From Desulfurococcales archaeon (GTDB lineage: Archaea > Thermoproteota > Thermoprotei_A > Sulfolobales > NBVN01), in NCBI GenBank assembly GCA_015521295.1, contig WAOL01000022.1, forward strand, positions 1 to 34,092: a stretch of 34,092 nucleotides of DNA, read 5' to 3'. Position numbers and translations under genes: made by a program. The notes beneath the pieces were generated by a model that made no database searches, was not told where the DNA came from, and saw nothing but the letters and a program-made list of their open reading frames with translations. Below, in pieces: positions 11,213 through 18,963 of the stretch. How positions within the stretch are numbered: position 1 is the first letter of the stretch; each line of letters starts with the position of its first letter.

Positions 11213-11476
11213 GTGCGTGGATTGCTGATAACTCGATTTCCTTCCAACATAGTGTTGAGGATACTGGAGATATTGAATGAGAATACCGGGATCATGAAGG
11301 ACACTGACCTCTACGAAGCCCTAAGGAGGGAGTTTGACATATCGTACCACGAGATGATGAGATACTTGATGATGCTGGAGATCAGAGGATACATCCATGT
11401 TTCTTCATCTCGAGAGAACTTGCGGGTAATATCACTTAACCCTAGGATTAAAGAGTACTTAACCTCTAGAACTTAA
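11213..11476 (+). CDS. Small winged-HTH protein
   Basis: 87 aa, GTG start; compact wHTH-like pattern DTDLYEALRREFDISYHEMMRYLMMLEIRGYIHV. Confidence 0.65.
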   Translation: MRGLLITRFPSNIVLRILEILNENTGIMKDTDLYEALRREFDISYHEMMRYLMMLEIRGYIHVSSSRENLRVISLNPRIKEYLTSRT

Positions 11477-12357
11477 GGCGGCTTCACACCGTAGACGTTT
11501 GAGATGTTATCCACCATTACCTTATGAAGGAACTCCAGAAGCTCAGCATCAGCACTTAGCAGCTGATTAACAGCCTCCGCTATTTCCCAGGGATACATAA
11601 CTACTCCAGGCCTCTTGGGGTCATCTATGTAGTCGCTTTCGGCCTCAACGCATAGGGCACCTAGTCGCTTAGCCTGCGCTAGAGGCTCACTTCTCCCTAT
11701 TATCGTGGCGCTGAGTCCTTTCCTGCATGCGTGAAGCGCCATGCCTGCTGATGAGTGATGTAGGATCACGGACTTGGTGTTTCGTAATCCTAGGGAGTTC
11801 ACCATAGTTTCCACGGACTCTACTGTTATTTGGCCCCCCTGCTCTAGGTGTAGGTGTAGGACGCCTCCGTGATCACGAATAATTTCTAATGCCGTTAACA
11901 GTAACGCGTCGTTAGCCGCGAAGGACTCAGGTATGCTCTTGTAGTGTGGCCTGCCGAACTCCCCTATTCCTTGAAGTTTGTCTTCGTCGATCATCCTCGC
12001 CAATAACTTCATTATGTTCTCACGCACGAATGATATTACGTTTGAGGCACTACCTCCACTCCTCTTGATTAAATGATCAATGAATGCCGGATGCACCCCT
12101 GCAATACATGCGACCTTAACACCGGCTTTCCTAGCTTCATCGCATTGCTTTACATGCAATTTAATAGCTTTGATAGCACCTTCCAGCGTTTGAGGTAGGC
12201 CATAGTGTTGTGGTGGGAGCGAGACTAAGGCTATGAACCAGCCTCCATGTTCCCTGAACTTCTTACTGATGCGGGAAGCACCCAGCCCTAGCGGTGAGGC
12301 ATGTGCATGCGCGTCCGCTACTGGTACTGTAACTCTCATACCTCTCGTTACCTCCAT
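11473..12357 (-). CDS. TatD-related metal-dependent hydrolase
   Basis: VADAHAHASPLG, AGVHPAFID, QGIGEFGRPHY, LHLHLEQGG, ILHHSS, VEAESDYIDD motifs. Confidence 0.88.
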   Translation of the reverse strand: MEVTRGMRVTVPVADAHAHASPLGLGASRISKKFREHGGWFIALVSLPPQHYGLPQTLEGAIKAIKLHVKQCDEARKAGVKVACIAGVHPAFIDHLIKRSGGSASNVISFVRENIMKLLARMIDEDKLQGIGEFGRPHYKSIPESFAANDALLLTALEIIRDHGGVLHLHLEQGGQITVESVETMVNSLGLRNTKSVILHHSSAGMALHACRKGLSATIIGRSEPLAQAKRLGALCVEAESDYIDDPKRPGVVMYPWEIAEAVNQLLSADAELLEFLHKVMVDNISNVYGVKPP

Positions 12358-12444
12358 AACCTTTGAAAAGATCGTTATGTATTAAACTCCTCCAAACTAA
12401 AACTTATTAAGCAATTTCAGCCCTACTTTTCACGGTGTTGAATA

Positions 12445-12864
12445 ATGTCAATAGTTGTACGTGAATTTAACAGTATCGGTGAATTCATAAAGAGCGTAGA
12501 CGATGAGCTAAGTGAAATGCGCAGGAAGTTGGGAGAGCTTCTGAGAAGGCTAGAGGAACTCCGTGTGAAGGTGGAGCAGGAACGAAAGATTAAGTCCATA
12601 CTCAGCAAACTGGGGGCAGCAGCCTCAGCCAGCGCACAGTCAAATGTTGTTGAACTCAAAACCATTAAGTTAATAATGAACCCTACAGCAGAGCAGGAAG
12701 TATCGGCCCTAGAGCAGGTTGTTGAGATGCTCAACAATAAGATCACCCAACTTCAGGCAATCAAGAAAGACTTAGATGTTCTAGGAGGAATGGATATCGA
12801 GGTAAAACTTACTGCAATATACATAGATGGATTACCTAAGAACATCCTCATAAGAATCATGTAA
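12445..12864 (+). CDS. Coiled-coil hypothetical protein
   Basis: 139 aa with long heptad-rich helix (ELSEMRRKLGELLRRLEELRVKVEQERKI) and second helix; TATA-like aacttattaag at about 12401-12411. Confidence 0.65.
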   Translation: MSIVVREFNSIGEFIKSVDDELSEMRRKLGELLRRLEELRVKVEQERKIKSILSKLGAAASASAQSNVVELKTIKLIMNPTAEQEVSALEQVVEMLNNKITQLQAIKKDLDVLGGMDIEVKLTAIYIDGLPKNILIRIM

Positions 12865-12986
12865 GTTACCAATACAGTAAAATTAAATTCCTTACAGGAC
12901 AGGATTTTAAGTAAATACACAGTGATCCCTGGCAGGCATATCCATAGCGTTAAACCCTTGTTTCAAGATCCTTTATCAAGAAACAC

Positions 12987-13010
12987 ACTACAGTAGCGTC
13001 ACGCTGTAGT
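12987..13010. promoter_or_regulatory. Dyad ACTACAG-N10-CTGTAGT upstream of T4P ATPase promoter
   Basis: Perfect 7-bp arms, ending 12 bp before the TATA box at 13023-13030. Confidence 0.45.
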
Positions 13011-13022
13011 TAGTGGACAGAA

Positions 13023-13030
13023 TATATAAA
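13023..13030 (+). promoter_or_regulatory. TATA box for the pilus-type ATPase gene
   Basis: TATATAAA about 47 bp upstream of the GTG start at 13070. Confidence 0.65.
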
Positions 13031-13069
13031 ACATGAATGATAAGGGTTCTATGAGGCCTTGAAGCCTGG

Positions 13070-14686
13070 GTGAACATCTTGAAAGGTATTTTCCGTGGAT
13101 TTCGCCTAAAACTAAAGAGAGGGAAAAAGCCTGAGGAGAGGATGGAGGAAGTTGTTGAGGAAAAAGAAGCCCCCAGGTTAACAATGCGAACACGTACGTT
13201 CCTTAGCGGTAGGGGGCACTTACTGGCCTCATACCCCCTCTACGAACCGTGGGCATATGCTTTCATAGTTGAGGATCCGAAGACAGGGAAGATAGTATAC
13301 AATGTTGAGGAAGTAAGTATGAATGAAACGGAGCTTAAGACGTACAAGGAAGTTATAGACTACATTACCTGGGAATTGGAGCCGCCTGAAGAAATAACTG
13401 ACGCCAGGGAGTACCTAATAAAGTACGCTCGCAAGGCAATTCGCCTCTTTCAAATTAAGTTAGGTCGCACACCTGGGCTTTCCTGGGCCAAGATAAGTTA
13501 CTATGTCGAGCGAGACCTATTAGGTTATGGTCCTTTGGACCCTATCTTCAGAGATCCGAACATAGAGGATATATCATGTAACGGCGTGGGAATACCTGTA
13601 TACGTATGGCACAGAAAGTTCGAGTCCCTCCCCACAAACATCGTCTTCCGCACCGAGAAAGAACTGGACGAATACATCCTTAAGCTAGCACACATGGCAG
13701 GGAAACACATATCTGTAGCATACCCGATACTTGACGCGATACTCCCGGGAGGACACAGAGTTGCTGCTACCTTCCAGAAAGAAGTGTCAACGAAGGGCTC
13801 CACCTTCACCATAAGGAAATTCAGGGCTGACCCCATAACCATTATTGACTTAATAGATTACCGAACAATATCCCCTGAGATAGCTGCTTACTTCTGGCTG
13901 GCCATGGACTACAAGATGACAACACTCATACTTGGAGTCACCGGTGCCGGGAAAACCAGCACGCTGAATGCCATGGCTAACCTCCTCAGACCCACATACA
14001 AGATAGTGACTATAGAGGACACGCCTGAACTGAGGTTACCGCAGGAGAACTGGGTACAGCTTGTTTCCAGGCCTTCATACCTAGCTACAGGAGGCATAGG
14101 TGAAATAACGCTATTCCACTTAGTTAAGGTCTCACTCAGGTATAGGCCCGACGTAATCATAGTGGGTGAGGTCAGAGGTGAGGAAGCATACGTCCTCTTT
14201 CAAGCAATCGCCACCGGCCATTCAGGTATGACCACACTACACGCGGAGTCAATAGATGCTGCGGTTAAGCGATTGACTTCACCGCCAATGAATATCCCGC
14301 CATCGTACATACCGCTCATAAACGTCGCCATGGTAATAAAGCGGGTCGTCAGAACAGATGAAACCGGTAGGCCCAGACCAGCCAGGAGAATAACGAACAT
14401 CTGGGAAATCGAGGACTACGAGAAATACAAGGAAATAGCCAGGTGGGACCCAATACGCGACACCTTCAGCTTAAAATTAAGCGACAGCATAGTCCTAAAG
14501 AAGATCAGCGAGCTGACGGGCAAACCCCTAGAGAACCTCATAGAGGAGATAGCGCGAAGGAAAGCCATACTGGAATGGCTAGCCGCAAACCGCATCAGAT
14601 CCTACCGGGAAGTAGCAACGTACGTACAGAAATACTACGTAAATCCGAGAGCGGTGCTCAAGGAAATAGGTGTTGGTGAAATCTAA
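13070..14686 (+). CDS. Type II/IV secretion system ATPase (GspE/VirB11 family, archaeal T4P/archaellum-like)
   Basis: 538 aa; GYGPLDPIFRDPNIEDISCNG, Walker A GVTGAGKTST, Asp box IVTIEDTPELRLP, Walker B DVIIVGEVRGEEAYVLFQAIATGHSGMTTLHAES. Confidence 0.96.
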   Translation: MNILKGIFRGFRLKLKRGKKPEERMEEVVEEKEAPRLTMRTRTFLSGRGHLLASYPLYEPWAYAFIVEDPKTGKIVYNVEEVSMNETELKTYKEVIDYITWELEPPEEITDAREYLIKYARKAIRLFQIKLGRTPGLSWAKISYYVERDLLGYGPLDPIFRDPNIEDISCNGVGIPVYVWHRKFESLPTNIVFRTEKELDEYILKLAHMAGKHISVAYPILDAILPGGHRVAATFQKEVSTKGSTFTIRKFRADPITIIDLIDYRTISPEIAAYFWLAMDYKMTTLILGVTGAGKTSTLNAMANLLRPTYKIVTIEDTPELRLPQENWVQLVSRPSYLATGGIGEITLFHLVKVSLRYRPDVIIVGEVRGEEAYVLFQAIATGHSGMTTLHAESIDAAVKRLTSPPMNIPPSYIPLINVAMVIKRVVRTDETGRPRPARRITNIWEIEDYEKYKEIARWDPIRDTFSLKLSDSIVLKKISELTGKPLENLIEEIARRKAILEWLAANRIRSYREVATYVQKYYVNPRAVLKEIGVGEI

Positions 14687-14705
14687 CAGCGGGTTCTCAA
14701 GAATC

Positions 14706-16859
14706 TTACCCTGAGTTAGTTAGCAGCCATATATAGAGTGCTGTAAACACCGCTAGCGTAGCGTCGAAATCCGGGTTCGTTCCGTGCGGATCCTTACCTG
14801 TCCAGTCAATCGGCGGTAGTGAATTAATTATTATATATCCATTACCTTCAGCCCATGCTGCACTAATTATTCTGTTTGTGCTGGCGTTTATGTAGAACAC
14901 GTACGTTGGATTAGCATTTGGAGGGGCTATGATGCTATAATTGCTCCACACGCTTTCCTGTAGGTTATATAAGTTGAAAGCATTCACCATGTCGTCCCAG
15001 TTAGCACCAGTACCTGCTGTAACGTTGCTCGAGGTATCTATTATAAGGTTTGAGGGATATACCGGTGGGGCACCAACTATATTGACCCAGATCCACCCAT
15101 CGTTCCTGACATAGTCCATCACCGTTGCAGGGTTTATTGGGGATTGCATTCCATGCAGGTTTATTACGATCGCGTTTTTGGGTGGGTTGTTGATTAACAG
15201 GCTATCAAGTAGGCTCTCATTATTTATGACTATGTAGTTGGATATGCCGACCGAGAGGAGCTTATCCTTGACCAGTGACGCTAGTTTCTGGAGGTCCTCA
15301 GTCACGTTCCCGCCACCTATTCCTTGGGCAGCGTAATTGTTTAGCGCCAGCAGATAGACCGTTGGGAGATTCTTGAAATATGGGTTATTAATACCCCATT
15401 CAACAAGTACGTACTCCAAACCTACTCTAAACTCCACCCCTCCCTCACCATTATCTGAAGGATCTATCACTTCCGTGTAAGGATCATACAGGAATACGGC
15501 CACCCTGTAAATATCTGACCTGTTTACCGGGAAGATAGCGTCGAAGCTAAACGTCCTGGGTTTAGCTGTAGAGAATATCAAGTCCTTGTAATGCGTGAAA
15601 ACCCACCTACCTGTAGCTTTATCTAGTTTGTAGATAGCTATCATAGCAATTCTTAACTTTCTGATGCCAGCTAAGTCAACAGACCCTCTAAAGAGCATTT
15701 TCCAATAGTAGTTAATCTTAGTTGACACTCTAATATAATCCGCGTTAGTTATGTCTTTGGAAATCATTACCTTCAGTGCGTAGGTCTCATACCAGTTATT
15801 ATTGTTGTTTATTGTGTCAAGGACTAATTCAGGGACACCATTATGATCCATATCCTCCTTCCTTATAGCACCTGTGGAGTTATCTTCATTAACCAATGTG
15901 CCAGAGTACGCAAGTCTGCAGCCTAGGTAACTGCTAGGCGTGTCGATTACTGGATTAAAGGATGAATCACATGTATATTTATTCACATAAGTTCCATTTA
16001 CGTAGTTATATGTTGTACTCCAGAAACCAGAGGAGTAGAATTGATACGTACCTAAAAAGCCCGTATAAACATCCCATGAACCGCCGAAACTCTTTTCGAT
16101 TGTCACCATATAGAATCCCGGGTGTTCAGGGTCGTCCCAAATGAATGACTTAGAGAAAGTGTCATCGTACAGAACGTAGTTACTTCCTCTAATTAACGTT
16201 ATGTTGGAATTCTTCACTATCTCATCATACCCTATTAACTTGAACCCTGATATTGGCATGAACATGCCCATCCAGCCTAAGCCGCCACCGTAAGTCGTCG
16301 GTGGGACTAAATTGTTTAACGGGGATGGCTGCCCAGGTAAAACATTACCTGTTGAGGTAACTATTTTCACGATATAATTTTTCGCTTCATTTACGTTTAG
16401 ATTAAATCTTATCAACAAGGAACAACCTGGTTGCAGGGTAGGGTAAGTTCCTGGTACTAGCCTAACTTTTGAGTCACCCGCATATATTACAGCCCAGCTC
16501 ACTATCGGGTTGTTTTCAAGGTACTTCATACTTATGAAATAAGCTAAGTTATTAGTTGTCTTAGAGACTAGCAGTAGGGACTCCAGAGTGACAGGAACGG
16601 TCCCCGTATTATTTATCCACACCCCAGGGACTAAGTTAGCTCTGAGGTTAGATGGAGTGGGTGGAATCCCTCCTATAGCTAATGACTCCTCCCTCTTAAT
16701 CTGAAGGAACTCCTCCCTATAGACGTTATTTATTTGGGCCTGATTTACTGAGGTCTGAATCCTAAGTAATAAAGGAATTACTGCGACAAATATTACCGAT
16801 AGTATAAGTATACCGGCAATTAACTCTGATTGGGCTCTCGACACTCTTAACTTCATCAT
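14706..16859 (-). CDS. Large surface protein with type IV pilin-like N-terminus
   Basis: 717 aa; N-term SRA|QSELIAGILILSVIFVAVIPLLL resembles an archaeal class III signal peptide; long Asn/Tyr/Thr-rich ectodomain. Confidence 0.8.
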   Translation of the reverse strand: MMKLRVSRAQSELIAGILILSVIFVAVIPLLLRIQTSVNQAQINNVYREEFLQIKREESLAIGGIPPTPSNLRANLVPGVWINNTGTVPVTLESLLLVSKTTNNLAYFISMKYLENNPIVSWAVIYAGDSKVRLVPGTYPTLQPGCSLLIRFNLNVNEAKNYIVKIVTSTGNVLPGQPSPLNNLVPPTTYGGGLGWMGMFMPISGFKLIGYDEIVKNSNITLIRGSNYVLYDDTFSKSFIWDDPEHPGFYMVTIEKSFGGSWDVYTGFLGTYQFYSSGFWSTTYNYVNGTYVNKYTCDSSFNPVIDTPSSYLGCRLAYSGTLVNEDNSTGAIRKEDMDHNGVPELVLDTINNNNNWYETYALKVMISKDITNADYIRVSTKINYYWKMLFRGSVDLAGIRKLRIAMIAIYKLDKATGRWVFTHYKDLIFSTAKPRTFSFDAIFPVNRSDIYRVAVFLYDPYTEVIDPSDNGEGGVEFRVGLEYVLVEWGINNPYFKNLPTVYLLALNNYAAQGIGGGNVTEDLQKLASLVKDKLLSVGISNYIVINNESLLDSLLINNPPKNAIVINLHGMQSPINPATVMDYVRNDGWIWVNIVGAPPVYPSNLIIDTSSNVTAGTGANWDDMVNAFNLYNLQESVWSNYSIIAPPNANPTYVFYINASTNRIISAAWAEGNGYIIINSLPPIDWTGKDPHGTNPDFDATLAVFTALYIWLLTNSG

Positions 16860-17533
16860 CCACCCCCCAGAGGTGTTGAGATCTTATTTAAGACATAATA
16901 TTTACCGCTTATTTCCGTTAACGTGATTAAGGTTAGGTAGTAATCATGCCAAGTATTAGGCAATATAACCTTAATCTCAACATACGCCGTCGGAACGGAA
17001 TCATTTACTGAGGTAGCAACTTTAAAGACGGGGACCGAAGTAACTTCCAGAGTGAGACCATTCATTAAGTTAATGTCCGTCCCCCTCACATTTATAATGC
17101 TTATTAAGTTAGGCGCCACCGAGAAATTACCGGTAGACTCGTTAGGCGTCAACACATAAACACTCTCCGAAGCCCAAAGCTCGCTTGTCTCATAAAATAG
17201 AATTCCGTTCAGATTCCCTAACGTAATTAAGGGAACAACATAGAAATAATCATTCCCAGTCCTTACTAACTTAACGAGCTTAAACAAAAATAGGTGCTCA
17301 CTATGCGTATCATTAACAGGCGTGAACCCGTGAAAAACCAACGCCAAATACTCATTACTTGCCTGTGAATAAACCGCGTCAGAAATATCCAATTGACTAC
17401 TAACTGTTGCCGACTGCGAAGTAAATAAAGCAACAACAGCCAGACCAACAGCTAACGACACACCAACCAATAACACCACTGAAATAATGTTACTCTGACC
17501 GCATCTCCACTTTATTCTTAACCTCACGCCCAT
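16856..17533 (-). CDS. Pilin-like membrane/surface protein
   Basis: 225 aa; RCG|QSNIISVVLLVGVSLAVGLAVVALF hydrophobic helix; 4-bp overlap with the 717-aa ORF. Confidence 0.8.
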   Translation of the reverse strand: MGVRLRIKWRCGQSNIISVVLLVGVSLAVGLAVVALFTSQSATVSSQLDISDAVYSQASNEYLALVFHGFTPVNDTHSEHLFLFKLVKLVRTGNDYFYVVPLITLGNLNGILFYETSELWASESVYVLTPNESTGNFSVAPNLISIINVRGTDINLMNGLTLEVTSVPVFKVATSVNDSVPTAYVEIKVILPNTWHDYYLTLITLTEISGKYYVLNKISTPLGGG

Positions 17534-17691
17534 TGCTTATACTGTCACCATTCTTCATTGTGTTCTTAAAAATTTAATACCCTTTCCCAAAGCCTTCCTA
17601 TGCGTCTCTTCAACAACTATTTAAAAGGAGTGAAAGGTTGGGTATGCCATACAACTGTAAGCTACGAAATATTTCAGGAACCAAAACATAA

Positions 17692-17740
17692 TTATCCTAG
17701 AACCTGACAAAACTGATCCCTTAAGATATTATTAGGATAA
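17692..17740. repeat. 8-bp perfect inverted repeat TTATCCTA...TAGGATAA, 33-nt spacer
   Basis: Arms 17692-17699 and 17733-17740, downstream of the pilin stop on the minus strand. Confidence 0.6.
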
Positions 17741-17765
17741 AGAAGAAAACAGTAAAAAGTTACCT
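17741..17765 (-). terminator. Possible T-rich terminator after pilin gene
   Basis: Minus strand reads ggtaactttttactgttttcttctt just after the pilin stop (17766). Confidence 0.4.
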
Positions 17766-18215
17766 TCATTTAGCCTGCACAACTATAGAGTAGACATTAC
17801 CTGCTGCTGTGTAAACCTTAACTTGATATGATGTACCACTTGTGTAACTTCCTGTTAATGGCACGTTAATATACATGTCCACCCCTGGTCCTATAGTGAA
17901 GCTACCTAATACCGTTGTCCCAGAGGCGCCTCCTACAGGCGATGTAGTGACTGTTTCAGAAGATATTGATTCTATACCTACAACTTCTATTTTCTGTATG
18001 GTCGAGGCTGCTGTGCCCGTATTCTTCACGTGAAGCACTAAAACTTTATTCCCTGCATCAATGTAGCTGTCCGGATAGAGCTGTAGTGACTCCGTTGACC
18101 CGAATGTTCCCCAGATACCCATTATCCATCCTATTACTCCTATGGCTATTACTAGGGTTACGGCTATTATGATGACCGTTGCAAGTATTGGTGATATAGC
18201 TTTCCGTGGATTCAT
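17766..18215 (-). CDS. Archaeal type IV pilin-like protein (candidate major pilin)
   Basis: MNPRKA|ISPILATVIIIAVTLVIAIGVIGWIMGIWG canonical archaeal pilin N-terminus; Ser/Thr/Gly-rich beta C-terminus. ORF extends to 18260 but MNPRKA at 18215 is the likely start. Confidence 0.9.
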   Translation of the reverse strand: MNPRKAISPILATVIIIAVTLVIAIGVIGWIMGIWGTFGSTESLQLYPDSYIDAGNKVLVLHVKNTGTAASTIQKIEVVGIESISSETVTTSPVGGASGTTVLGSFTIGPGVDMYINVPLTGSYTSGTSYQVKVYTAAGNVYSIVVQAK

Positions 18216-18332
18216 GAGCTTAGCACCAAGGTATTCTTCCGGAGGGTAATTAAAAAACACTGTGTTTAAGGAATTTAACCGTAACTTGTTGCCACTTTAT
18301 TAGCGTGGTTATCGAAAGAACTATTTGATCCG

Positions 18333-18755
18333 TTATTTTGACCGTATGTAAGTGGTTAGGGCATTGTAAACATTGCCTGACTTTGTGTATATTTTTATGG
18401 CGTACATTGTGTGTGGGGCGTAACTCTTTTTGAGGGTAATGTTTACTATTTTCTCCGTCATGGGATTTATCTTAATATTCACGTTTATTGTTTCCTTGTT
18501 TACTATGACAATTTTGTATATTTCTGCGGGTGAACTGCCTTGATTGAATAAGTGTAGCCTGAGTATCCATGCGTTGCCTTGTTTCTCTATGTAAGTGTCT
18601 GCGGAGTATATTTTCAGAATCTCCGGTTGCTTTACGCTTGACATGATGGAGTGGAACCACCCTATAAACGCTATTGATATGGACACCGCTACAGCTATTA
18701 ACACCATTATCGCGATTTCTTGGGAGATTCCCCTGCTCAACGTCACTTTCATCAT
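18333..18755 (-). CDS. Pilin-like protein
   Basis: 140 aa; LSRG|ISQEIAIMVLIAVAVSISIAFIGWFHS plus a C-terminus similar in pattern to the 17766-18215 protein (YAIKIYTKSGNVYNALTTYIRSK vs YQVKVYTAAGNVYSIVVQAK). Confidence 0.85.
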   Translation of the reverse strand: MMKVTLSRGISQEIAIMVLIAVAVSISIAFIGWFHSIMSSVKQPEILKIYSADTYIEKQGNAWILRLHLFNQGSSPAEIYKIVIVNKETINVNIKINPMTEKIVNITLKKSYAPHTMYAIKIYTKSGNVYNALTTYIRSK

Positions 18756-18963
18756 TCCTCTCCCAGAATCTCCAAATTGATTAAGCCATAGTCGCTAGCG
18801 TAGCTCTACCTAATTACTAGATTTAGTTTTAGTGTTATTAAGGGCTATCTAGAATGTCATACAACAAACCCGGTAAAGACATTCCCGTTACTCCTGTCTT
18901 AAGTCAATGCTAAGCTAATGATTGTGATGAGCCGTGTGCCGGGCCTTGCGACTGATAATCTTG

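Noticed and set aside
13617-13632. gttcgagtccctcc resembling a tRNA T-arm
   Set aside because: In-frame coding sequence of the secretion ATPase (RKFESLPTN); no matching D/anticodon arms.
18924-18960. GTGATGA ... CTGA pair suggestive of a C/D box sRNA
   Set aside because: C-to-D' spacing is about 21 nt, too long, and no proper C'/D boxes follow.
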